From assembly GCA_046732465.1 (NCBI GenBank), contig JBKPND010000076.1, positions 1 through 9,318 of the forward strand: 9,318 nt of DNA. The letters are read 5' to 3'. The translations under genes and the position numbers were made by a program. A model generated the notes under the pieces. It did not search any database. It had not been told where the DNA came from and saw nothing but the letters and a program-made list of their open reading frames with translations. Position 1 is the stretch's first letter. Every line of letters starts with the position of its first letter. This DNA comes from DASUPK01 sp046732465. Its GTDB lineage: Bacteria; Actinomycetota; Thermoleophilia; Solirubrobacterales; 70-9. Positions 1-5,147 of the stretch are shown here, piece after piece.

Positions 1-147
1 GCCGTGCTCGTCCTGCCGCTGATCGTCTTCTTCGTCGTCAAGCGAACCTGCGAGGACCTCCGGCGCACCGGGGCCCACCCACTCCGCGAGTTCCCGGGCC
101 GCGTCGTCCGCCGCACGCCGGCCGGAGGCTACGAACCCGAACCGTGA
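1..147 (+). CDS. qcrB: C-terminal end of a probable cytochrome b subunit (bc1 complex), partial
   Basis: The reading frame is open from the window edge and ends at TGA 145-147, giving the last 48 residues of a protein. They begin with a hydrophobic stretch (LVLPLIVFFVVKR), the end of a transmembrane helix. A short basic/polar tail follows, with TCEDLRR, then PLREFPGRVVRRTP and GGYEPEP. Actinobacterial menaquinol-cytochrome c reductase cytochrome b subunits end similarly: a last helix, then a cytoplasmic tail of the type xxICxxLQRR...ETGxIxRxPxGxY. On that resemblance I call it QcrB, which would pass electrons from menaquinol to cytochrome c. No haem ligand or quinone-site residue lies in this fragment, so the call rests on the tail alone. 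Another multi-helix membrane protein cannot be excluded. Confidence 0.5.
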   Translation, partial: AVLVLPLIVFFVVKRTCEDLRRTGAHPLREFPGRVVRRTPAGGYEPEP

Positions 148-152
148 TTTGG

Positions 153-182
153 CGCTCGACCGCGCTTTTTGCGGCCGAGGCG
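153..182 (+). terminator. Hairpin after the cytochrome b gene; possible terminator or leader stem
   Basis: Six bases after the TGA of the upstream gene, 153-163 pairs with 171-182. The stem has ten Watson-Crick pairs, one A-C mismatch (159/175) and one bulged G (179). The 7-nt loop is GCTTTTT. No T-run follows the stem, so it is not a classic intrinsic terminator. It sits just before the riboswitch and could end the upstream transcript or form the 5' edge of the leader. The pairing is seen directly; its role is inferred. Confidence 0.35.
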
Positions 183-191
183 TGTTCATCC

Positions 192-326
192 CCTCCAAAC
201 GCCGAATCCCGTCCAGGGTGGACGGGAGCGGGGGAACCAAGTTCCCGGGGCGAACCACCACGCAGGTGAGCGCGCGGCTCCTTCCGCGCGAGCCCGACAG
301 CTAACCCCGCAGGCCTTCGAAGGAGG
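192..326 (+). promoter_or_regulatory. c-di-AMP riboswitch (ydaO/yuaA type) controlling the NlpC/P60-like gene
   Basis: The conserved blocks of the ydaO-yuaA aptamer occur in order. They are GCCGAATCC at 201-209, GGGAGCGGGGGAACCAA at 224-240, GGGGCGAA at 247-254, a GC-rich arm around 271-290 with CCTTCC at 280-285, and CCGACAGCTAACCCCG (295-309) leading into CAGGC. This class binds cyclic di-AMP and usually turns genes off; in Actinobacteria it often precedes cell-wall hydrolases and resuscitation factors. The next gene here is an NlpC/P60-like hydrolase, which fits. P1 is GCC 201-203 with GGC 312-314. It can be extended by AA/UU and by CCTCC 192-196 with GGAGG 322-326, the gene's own Shine-Dalgarno. 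This suggests control of translation initiation. I see no terminator hairpin with a T-run between aptamer and gene. Confidence 0.93.
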
Positions 327-333
327 TTCCGAG

Positions 334-912
334 TTGCGACGTATCAAGCGCGCAGGGCTGCGACTACCGCTCGCCGGTGTCCTCGCCCTCTCCTTGCTCG
401 GCGGTGGCACCGCCGCCGCACAGACCGGCGGCTCGCCGGCGCCCGGCTCAACCGCCGGCGATTCGACGACGTCGAGTGCCCCGGCGGGCAAGCCGCGCAA
501 GGCGAAGCTGAACCGCAAGACCGGCGTCGCGATCCCGCCCCCGGGAGCTCCGGCCGCGGTGGTCTCGTCGATCAACGCGGGCAACGCGATCAACGGGCGC
601 CCGTACGTCTGGGGCGGCGGCCACGGCAGCTTCGAGTCGCGGGGCTACGACTGCTCGGGGGCGGTGAGCTACGTCCTCCACGCCGCGGGCATGCTGGCGA
701 GTCCACTTCCCTCGGGGCCGCTGATGTCCTGGGGAGTGCCGGGCAAGGGCCGGTGGATCAGCGTGATGGCCAATCGGGGCCACACCTACGCGGTCGTCGC
801 CGGGCTGCGCTGGGACACCTCGTCCTACGGCAGCGGCGGAAGCGGTCCGCGCTGGCGAGCGACGAAGCGGCGCCCAAAGGGCTTCGCGGTCAGGCACTTC
901 ACGGGCTACTGA
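334..912 (+). CDS. Secreted NlpC/P60-like peptidoglycan hydrolase under c-di-AMP riboswitch control
   Basis: The TTG start at 334 is chosen because AAGGAGG (320-326) lies seven bases upstream and a signal peptide begins there. Upstream codons in this frame fall inside the riboswitch. The product is 192 residues. Residues 1-30 form a Sec signal: basic RRIKRAGLR, a hydrophobic core, then AAAQ with likely cleavage near 29/30. Residues 31-75 are a Ser/Gly/Pro/Ala-rich linker with a basic patch. Residues 76-192 are a papain-like NlpC/P60 domain: RPYVWGGGH leads to YDCSG with the probable nucleophile Cys107, and RGHTYAVVAG carries the probable His150. The end, GPRWR...GFAVRH, looks like a conserved tail of actinobacterial relatives. 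Family members cut peptide bonds in peptidoglycan outside the membrane. Hydrolase activity is inferred from the family; the third catalytic residue is unclear. The gene converges on the DUF1360 gene 93 bases away. Confidence 0.82.
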   Translation: MRRIKRAGLRLPLAGVLALSLLGGGTAAAQTGGSPAPGSTAGDSTTSSAPAGKPRKAKLNRKTGVAIPPPGAPAAVVSSINAGNAINGRPYVWGGGHGSFESRGYDCSGAVSYVLHAAGMLASPLPSGPLMSWGVPGKGRWISVMANRGHTYAVVAGLRWDTSSYGSGGSGPRWRATKRRPKGFAVRHFTGY

Positions 913-957
913 GGCGAGTAGTCTCGAAGTGTGCCCGGCTGACGTTGACCGCTTGCC

Positions 958-1003
958 TACGCGCTGTACCCGCGTCCGCCTCCTGGGCGGAGCATTACGC
1001 GTA
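958..1003. terminator. Nested inverted repeat between convergent genes, possible bidirectional terminator
   Basis: The gap 913-1005 separates the stops of the hydrolase (plus) and the DUF1360 gene (minus). TACGCG at 958-963 is the exact reverse complement of CGCGTA at 998-1003. Inside, TCCGCC (975-980) pairs with GGCGGA (986-991) around a 5-nt loop. No T-run is present on either side. The position between two convergent stops suggests a shared transcription end, but this is inference. Confidence 0.35.
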
Positions 1004-1005
1004 CG

Positions 1006-1569
1006 TCAGAGCAGCTTCTCCTCGCTGCCCTTGTAGAAGATCTGCAGGAAGTCGCTGATCGTGACCGCCGCGAAGATCGAGCAGACGAATCGCGTCGCGC
1101 GGGGGACGACGACGAGGCCGGTCAGGACGCCGGTGGCGACCCACTGGCCCAGGCAGAACGGGCAGACCAGCAGCTCTCCGATCGCCTTGCGGAGGCCGCG
1201 GCCGCGGGGCTTCTCCTCGACCTCGCCGGGGCCGCCCTCCTCCTGGAACTCCGTGAACGGCGCCCGCAGCGGGGCGGTGACCCGGTCCTTGGCGATCACC
1301 CGGCTGAGCTTGTGCGTCGCGATCCCCGCGAGCAGCAGGTCACCGATCCCGATCCTCGCCGGGAACGACTTCCCCGATCGCGCCCGAGCCAGCAGGAAGG
1401 CGCCGATCGCTCCGTTGTAGATCGCGACCAGCGCCAGGTGCGAGCCCAGCGGCCGGTCCTCGCCGCCGGTGTAGGCGCGCTTGACCCCCTCCGCCTTTCC
1501 GGCCGCCTTCTCGGCGAGCCGCTCGGGGCCGCTCGCGTCTCCGCTGTGGGTCTCGGTGGTCGCCTCCAT
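1006..1569 (-). CDS. DUF1360 family membrane protein
   Basis: This is a 187-residue protein with an ATG start at 1569. The first 40 residues are polar and charged, without a signal peptide. Hydrophobic segments follow at about 44-62, 73-88, 131-156 and 161-178. Family landmarks seen are THKLSR (85-90), KDRVTAPLRAPF (94-105) and the LLVCPFCLGQW block (134-143) with Cys136 and Cys139. These match the DUF1360 family, small membrane proteins known from sporulating Firmicutes and Actinobacteria. The biochemical role is not established. The CPFC pair at a membrane edge could bind a metal or form a disulfide. No good Shine-Dalgarno precedes the ATG, but a -10-like hexamer sits seven bases upstream, so the mRNA may be leaderless. 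The gene is divergent from the 43-residue protein gene and convergent with the hydrolase gene. Confidence 0.8.
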   Translation of the reverse strand: MEATTETHSGDASGPERLAEKAAGKAEGVKRAYTGGEDRPLGSHLALVAIYNGAIGAFLLARARSGKSFPARIGIGDLLLAGIATHKLSRVIAKDRVTAPLRAPFTEFQEEGGPGEVEEKPRGRGLRKAIGELLVCPFCLGQWVATGVLTGLVVVPRATRFVCSIFAAVTISDFLQIFYKGSEEKLL

Positions 1570-1576
1570 CCCGCGC

Positions 1577-1603
1577 CTGATACCCGGCGCGCGGGGCGAT
1601 CAA
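1577..1603 (-). promoter_or_regulatory. Candidate promoter for the DUF1360 gene (leaderless type)
   Basis: Read on the minus strand, TTGATC (1603-1598) and TATCAG (1582-1577) are separated by 15 bases, and TATCAG ends seven bases before the ATG at 1569. The -10 match is imperfect and the spacer is short. The seven-base distance to the start codon is the same as at four GTG starts in this window. Confidence 0.35.
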
Positions 1604-1642
1604 CCGGGGTTTCACCCACACCCCCCGGGGTATCGCACCGGC

Positions 1643-1774
1643 ATGGAACTATCCCTGCTCCTCATAGTGATCGGGATCATCCTGGCGGTGCTGGTCAACT
1701 ACGCGCTCGGCATCGTCTGCATCCTGGTCGGTCTCGTCCTGCTGGTCTGGCCGCGGCTGAGGTCTTCCGTCTGA
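1643..1774 (+). CDS. Small hydrophobic membrane protein, 43 residues
   Basis: The ATG at 1643 opens a 43-codon frame ending TGA 1772-1774. The product is almost entirely two transmembrane helices: residues 3-18 (LSLLLIVIGIILAVLV) and 22-36 (LGIVCILVGLVLLVW). A short NYA turn joins them and a basic tail (PRLRSSV) follows. Such two-helix proteins, for example the DUF6131 type, are common in actinobacterial genomes. I cannot assign this one to a family with certainty, and its function is unknown. The frame stays open further upstream, but the ATG begins exactly at the hydrophobic protein and the preceding codons read as intergenic sequence. No clear Shine-Dalgarno is present; GGGTATCG lies 7-14 bases ahead of the ATG and may be a -10 region. 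The sulfotransferase gene follows after 68 bases on the same strand. Confidence 0.62.
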   Translation: MELSLLLIVIGIILAVLVNYALGIVCILVGLVLLVWPRLRSSV

Positions 1775-1787
1775 AGGAACGTGGATG

Positions 1788-1809
1788 CTGCCGCCCGCGG
1801 ACGCGGCAG
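1788..1809 (+). terminator. 7-bp hairpin between the 43-residue gene and the sulfotransferase gene
   Basis: CTGCCGC (1788-1794) pairs perfectly with GCGGCAG (1803-1809) around an 8-nt loop. It begins 13 bases after the TGA of the small gene and ends 33 bases before the next start. There is no T-run, so it may be a weak terminator or a 5' leader structure. Confidence 0.35.
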
Positions 1810-1842
1810 GTCTGACACCATCCCGATCTGAAAAGGGGAAAT

Positions 1843-2793
1843 GTGCCTGAGGGAGTCCAACCCGACATCTCCGTAACGGCACCGGGACGGTTGGCCTGGA
1901 TTTTCGGCTCGTCGCGGAGCGGCAGCACCTGGCTGCTGCGGATGCTCTCCGAGCTCGAGCGGGTGATCCCGATCGACGACCCCCACATCGGCCACCACCT
2001 CGGCGTCTGGCGTCCGATCCCGCTGGCCTGGGCGACAGCCAAGGACCCGCCGAAGCTCGGCACGCTCGCGGACTTCAAGCGCAAGAAGCGCGACTACCTC
2101 TTCTCCGATCGCTACCGGGAGACGTGGATGCCGCAGCTCCGTGAGCTCATCGGCGCTCGCTTCGAGGCCCAGGCGGCCCAGGACATCGAGCACGCAGGCG
2201 GGATCGAGGATCCGATCGTCGTCGTCAAGGAGCCCGGCTCGCACGCGGCCGACACGATCATGGACCTGTTCCCCGACTCAGCCCTGATCTTCCTGCTGCG
2301 GGACGGCCGTGATGTCGTCGACTCCTGGCTCGACGCGTACAAGGACGGCAGCTGGGCGACCGACGAGGGCGCCTACCCACTCGACGACACCGGCCGCCCG
2401 GCCCTGATCCGCTGGCAGTCGAGCGTCTGGCTGCATCGCACCCAGGTCGTCCAGGAGACCTACGCCCGGACCGATCCGGAGCGCCGCGTGCTCATCCGCT
2501 ACGAGGAGATGCGGGCCGATCCCATCTCCGCCCTCCAGCGGATCTGCGCCACGCTCTCCATCGAAGCGACCCGCGAGCAGCTCGAGGAGATCGCCGGGAC
2601 TCACTCCTTCTCCAGCGTCCCGAGCTCAGCCAAGGGCGCCGGCCGGGAGATCCGCCGGGCGGAGCCGGGCGGCTGGGCGGCCCACATGTCGCGCGAGGAG
2701 ATTCTCCAGATGCATGAGATCCTCGCCCCGAAGCTCGACGAGCTCGGCTACCTGCGCCCTGGCGACATCCCGAGGAAGCGGCGCGCCGCTTAG
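1843..2793 (+). CDS. PAPS-dependent sulfotransferase family protein
   Basis: This 316-residue cytosolic-looking protein starts with GTG at 1843, behind an AAAAGGGGAA purine run (1831-1840). The sulfotransferase fold is marked by the 5'-phosphosulfate loop at residues 20-31 (IFGSSRSGSTWL), directly after the first strand. The 3'-phosphate site is at 148-161 (LIFLLRDGRDVVDSW, with Arg153 and Ser161). RYEEMRADP follows at 219-227, and a C-terminal R-R-x3-G-G-W block (271-278) resembles the PAPS-contacting RKGxxGxW region. Known family members move a sulfuryl group from PAPS to hydroxyls or amines of small molecules, glycans or lipids. The acceptor cannot be read from sequence, and no PAPS synthesis or carbohydrate gene is adjacent. 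Length is normal and no key residue is missing. The TAG stop overlaps the stop of the convergent membrane-protein gene. Confidence 0.88.
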   Translation: MPEGVQPDISVTAPGRLAWIFGSSRSGSTWLLRMLSELERVIPIDDPHIGHHLGVWRPIPLAWATAKDPPKLGTLADFKRKKRDYLFSDRYRETWMPQLRELIGARFEAQAAQDIEHAGGIEDPIVVVKEPGSHAADTIMDLFPDSALIFLLRDGRDVVDSWLDAYKDGSWATDEGAYPLDDTGRPALIRWQSSVWLHRTQVVQETYARTDPERRVLIRYEEMRADPISALQRICATLSIEATREQLEEIAGTHSFSSVPSSAKGAGREIRRAEPGGWAAHMSREEILQMHEILAPKLDELGYLRPGDIPRKRRAA

Positions 2794-3074
2794 GAGATCT
2801 CGCCCTCGCCCGAGGCCGGCGCGCCCGTCGCGCGGCTTCCGCGGGTCCCCTGAGCTCTCGGCCCCGCCGGGCCCGTGCCGGGTTCGCTGACCTCGCTCTG
2901 CTCGGCGGCCCGCGAGCGCCGGCGCATGGCCGACATGCCGATCAGCAGGACCGCCGCAGCGATCAGGAAGAGGATCACCGCGATCAGCGGCGAGGCGAAG
3001 ACGGCAAACGCGATGATCAGCAGGGCGACGCCGGCGACGAGCCCGAAGCTGATTCCGGAGAAGGTTCCGTACAT
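2790..3074 (-). CDS. Small membrane protein of unknown function, 94 residues
   Basis: The ATG at 3074 gives a 94-residue protein. Residues 8-27 (ISFGLVAGVALLIIAFAVFA) and 30-48 (LIAVILFLIAAAVLLIGMS) form two transmembrane helices. A basic MRRRSR stretch (50-55) puts the tail in the cytoplasm by the positive-inside rule. Residues 56-94 are a disordered Gly/Ala/Pro/Ser/Glu-rich tail. I do not recognise a named family. Codon third positions are G/C rich as in the neighbours, and the hydrophobic pattern exists only in this frame, so I take it as a real gene. Its TAA (complement of 2790-2792) overlaps the sulfotransferase TAG (2791-2793). It is divergent from the metallophosphoesterase gene. No convincing Shine-Dalgarno is visible; a G-run lies about 11-16 bases upstream. 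Confidence 0.68.
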   Translation of the reverse strand: MYGTFSGISFGLVAGVALLIIAFAVFASPLIAVILFLIAAAVLLIGMSAMRRRSRAAEQSEVSEPGTGPAGPRAQGTRGSRATGAPASGEGEIS

Positions 3075-3133
3075 GCATCGGCTTAATCCCCCCGCTGGAG
3101 CTCCCCGAAACTCTCATCGCCGCCGGCCCGTGG

Positions 3134-3139
3134 CAGACT
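3134..3139 (+). promoter_or_regulatory. Candidate -10 element of the metallophosphoesterase gene
   Basis: CAGACT is one change from TAnnnT and is followed by seven bases and then the GTG at 3147. This is the same geometry as at 3753, 6744 and, on the minus strand, 8049. No -35 is obvious. The lack of a Shine-Dalgarno supports a leaderless start. Confidence 0.4.
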
Positions 3140-3146
3140 GCGGCCC

Positions 3147-3743
3147 GTGAGGGTGCTCGCCTTCAGCGACCTGCATCGCGACCTCGATCAAGCGGCGAGC
3201 CTGGTCGAACGCTCGTCGGAGGCCGACGCGGTGATCGCCGCCGGTGACTTCGCCTCGATCCACAAGGGGCTGGAGGAGACCATCGACGCCCTCAAGCCGA
3301 TCTCGGTCCCGACCGTCCTCGTGCCCGGGAACAACGAGACCGAGGATGCCCTGCGAGCTGCGTGCGACGGCTGGGACGCCGGGACGGTCCTCCACGGGCA
3401 GGGCGCCGAGGTCGACGGCACGCAGTTCTTCGGGCTCGGGGCCGGCATCCCGATCACCCCCTGGGACTGGAGCTTCGACCTCGACGAGGAGCAGGCGCGC
3501 GAGCGCCTCGCCGACTGCCCCGAGGGCGCCGTGCTCGTGGTGCACTCGCCGCCCAAGGGGCACTGCGACACCTCGAGCTCGGGCGATCACCTGGGCAGCG
3601 AGTCGATCCTCGAGGCGATCGAGTCGAAGCGGCCGCCCCTGGCGGTGTGCGGGCACATCCACGAGGCCTGGGGAGCCGAGGACGAGGTCGGCCCCACCAC
3701 CGTGATCAACCTCGGCCCGAGCGGCCGGATGATCGAGATCTGA
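3147..3743 (+). CDS. Calcineurin-like metallophosphoesterase
   Basis: This 198-residue single-domain protein has the full set of two-metal phosphoesterase motifs in order: SDLH (Asp8, His10), AAGDF (Asp34), PGNNE (61-64, in the place of GNHE), VVHSPP (His133) and CGHIH (His170, His172). The Asn of the GN motif and the His residues coordinate the di-metal centre in known members. The short form resembles YfcE/Icc-like bacterial phosphoesterases that hydrolyse phosphomonoesters or diesters, including cyclic nucleotides in some cases. The substrate here is unknown. There is no signal peptide, so it is cytosolic. The GTG start is chosen because the strand-1 motif RVLAFSDLH begins at once and a -10-like CAGACT lies seven bases upstream. 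The next plus-strand gene begins 22 bases after the stop but appears to have its own promoter. Confidence 0.88.
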   Translation: MRVLAFSDLHRDLDQAASLVERSSEADAVIAAGDFASIHKGLEETIDALKPISVPTVLVPGNNETEDALRAACDGWDAGTVLHGQGAEVDGTQFFGLGAGIPITPWDWSFDLDEEQARERLADCPEGAVLVVHSPPKGHCDTSSSGDHLGSESILEAIESKRPPLAVCGHIHEAWGAEDEVGPTTVINLGPSGRMIEI

Positions 3744-3752
3744 GCTCGGGAA

Positions 3753-3758
3753 TAGAGT
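3753..3758 (+). promoter_or_regulatory. Candidate -10 element for a leaderless gene (TAGAGT)
   Basis: TAGAGT fits the actinobacterial TAnnnT consensus. It lies in the 22-base gap after the metallophosphoesterase stop and ends seven bases before the GTG at 3766. Transcription would then start at or next to the start codon. The same hexamer with the same spacing occurs on the minus strand at 8049-8044. No clear -35 is visible. Confidence 0.5.
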
Positions 3759-3765
3759 CTTAGGT

Positions 3766-4452
3766 GTGAACGAGTGGAACGATCCGCCCCGCAGCCGCGA
3801 CGAGTGGCGCGTCGAGGTCGCCCTCGACCGCGACGAGCACGCCGACACCCTCTCGGGTGCGCTCCACGACCTCCAGCTGGACAACGAGGCCCGCAAGCGC
3901 CTCGGCGGCAGCGTCATCGTCACCCGCGACGGCCGCTTCCTCTTCGTCTACGCCTGGCACGAGGAGTCCGCGCAGGAGGCCGAGCGGGTCGTGAAGGACA
4001 TCATGGATCAGGAGAAACTGATCGGGCAGGTGCGGCTGATGCGCTGGCACCCGCTGGCTGAGGAGTGGAAGGACGCCGAGCAGCCGCTTCCCGACGACGA
4101 GGCGGAGCGCGCCGAGGAGATCCGCGAGGCCGAGCAGGAGGGACTGCAGGAGGCCCGGGACTACGGCGAGTTCGGCTGGGAGGTCATCGTCGAGCTGCCC
4201 CACGTCAGGGACACGCACCCCCTCGCGCAAAAGCTCCGCGAGGAGGGGCTGCCGGTGAAGCGCCGTTTCAACCACCTGCTCGTGGGCGCTCCGTCCGAGG
4301 ACGCGGCCGTCGAGCTCGGCAAGCGGCTCGAGGGCGAGGCGCCGGAGGGCAGCAAGATCGGCGTGCGCGGTAACCCGGACGAGATGCCCCTCCCCTCCTT
4401 CGTCAATCTCGCCGCCCTGAAGCCGGGCTTCCTGCGGGACCTCGGTCTCTAG
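3766..4452 (+). CDS. Protein of unknown function with two tandem alpha/beta repeats
   Basis: This is a 228-residue soluble, very acidic protein with no signal peptide and no family I recognise. Residues 14-80 read as strand (WRVEVAL), helix (HADTLSGALHDL), two strands (SVIVT, FLFVYAW) and helix (SAQEAERVVKDIM). Residues 138-201 repeat the pattern: WEVIVEL, HPLAQKLREE, FNHLLVGA, SEDAAVELGKRL, SKIGVRG. Each half could be a ferredoxin-like fold. The halves are joined by a charged helical linker (about 100-135, rich in Glu, Asp and Ala) that may form a coiled coil. The tail PSFVNLAALKPGFLRDLGL is less charged. The GTG start is supported by TAGAGT seven bases upstream. The TMEM175 gene begins 26 bases after its stop, so the two may be co-transcribed. 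Function is unknown. Confidence 0.75.
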   Translation: MNEWNDPPRSRDEWRVEVALDRDEHADTLSGALHDLQLDNEARKRLGGSVIVTRDGRFLFVYAWHEESAQEAERVVKDIMDQEKLIGQVRLMRWHPLAEEWKDAEQPLPDDEAERAEEIREAEQEGLQEARDYGEFGWEVIVELPHVRDTHPLAQKLREEGLPVKRRFNHLLVGAPSEDAAVELGKRLEGEAPEGSKIGVRGNPDEMPLPSFVNLAALKPGFLRDLGL

Positions 4453-4478
4453 CGGGCAACGCCGTGCAGGAGAACCTC

Positions 4479-5123
4479 GTGCCGCAACGCACCTACGGGC
4501 GCGACAGCGTCGAGTTCGCCCGAACGGTGGCATTCACGGACGGGCTGTTCGCCATCGCCATGACCCTGCTGGTGGTCAGCCTCGCCGTGCCGACGCTCAG
4601 CGACACGGACAGCGTGGGTCAGCTCGCCGACAAGCTCGGCGACGACAGCGCCACCTTCATCAGCTTCGCGATCAGCTTCGCCGTGATCGGGCGTTACTGG
4701 CTCGCCCACCACACCTACTTCTCCGCCCTCGCCCGGTTGGATCGACCTCTGATCGCGCTCAACCTCCTCTATCTGGCCTTCATCGCCTTCCTGCCGTTCC
4801 CCACCGCCCTGCTCGGCGAGTACTTCGAGAACCCGCTGTCGATCACGATCTACGCGGTCAACGTCGCGATCGTCAGCGGCATGGAGGTCGTCCTCTTCAG
4901 CTGGGCACAGAATCACGATCTGTTGGAGCGGAAGCTCCCCCGCGACGTCTATCGCTACGGCGCCGCGATGTCCCTCGCCCCCGTCTTCTTCTTCCTGCTC
5001 TCGATCCCGGTCGCGTTCATCGACACGACGCTGGCGGCCTGCTGCTGGTTCCTCGGGCTCCCGTTCGCGGCCATCGCCCAGCGCTGGAAGCCGGAGGGCG
5101 CCGACGAGATGCTCCTCGGCTGA
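4479..5123 (+). CDS. TMEM175 (DUF1211) family potassium channel subunit
   Basis: I choose the GTG at 4479 because AGGAG (4468-4472) lies six bases before it. An in-frame GTG at 4464 has no such site. The product is 214 residues with about six transmembrane helices. Helix 1 carries the family signature R15-x3-FTD-x7-T29 (usual form FSD), followed by IAMTLLVVSL. Further landmarks are the W-x-x-HH-x-x-F motif (YWLAHHTYF) and the LNLLYLAFIAFLPFPTALLGEY block of helix 4. Prokaryotic TMEM175 proteins are single six-helix units that assemble as tetramers and conduct K+ through a pore lined by hydrophobic helix-1 residues, without a TVGYG filter. The length is usual. It probably shares a transcript with the preceding gene and converges on the diguanylate cyclase gene, 15 bases away. 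Confidence 0.9.
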   Translation: MPQRTYGRDSVEFARTVAFTDGLFAIAMTLLVVSLAVPTLSDTDSVGQLADKLGDDSATFISFAISFAVIGRYWLAHHTYFSALARLDRPLIALNLLYLAFIAFLPFPTALLGEYFENPLSITIYAVNVAIVSGMEVVLFSWAQNHDLLERKLPRDVYRYGAAMSLAPVFFFLLSIPVAFIDTTLAACCWFLGLPFAAIAQRWKPEGADEMLLG

Positions 5124-5147
5124 CGAGACGCGGGACTCTCAGTCGAG
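5115..5147. terminator. Dyad containing both stop codons of a convergent gene pair
   Basis: CTCGGCTGA (5115-5123) pairs with TCAGTCGAG (5139-5147): eight Watson-Crick pairs and one G-T. The stem continues, past a bulged C5124, with GAG 5125-5127 and CTC 5136-5138 around an 8-nt loop. The TGA of the TMEM175 gene and the TGA of the minus-strand cyclase gene lie on opposite arms and pair with each other. The same hairpin forms in both transcripts, so a shared terminator or end-protecting stem is likely. There is no T-run. Confidence 0.5.

Noticed and set aside
919..942. TAGTCT followed by GTG at 931, resembling the leaderless start pattern
   Set aside because: The spacing is six, and the frame GTG CCC GGC TGA ends after three codons, with no longer gene downstream on this strand.
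1841..1843. ATG at 1841 as the start of the sulfotransferase
   Set aside because: It is out of frame with the sulfotransferase motifs. The GTG at 1843 is in frame.
4464..4478. GTG at 4464 as the start of the TMEM175 gene
   Set aside because: It has no Shine-Dalgarno and no TAnnnT at the right distance, whereas AGGAG lies six bases before the GTG at 4479.
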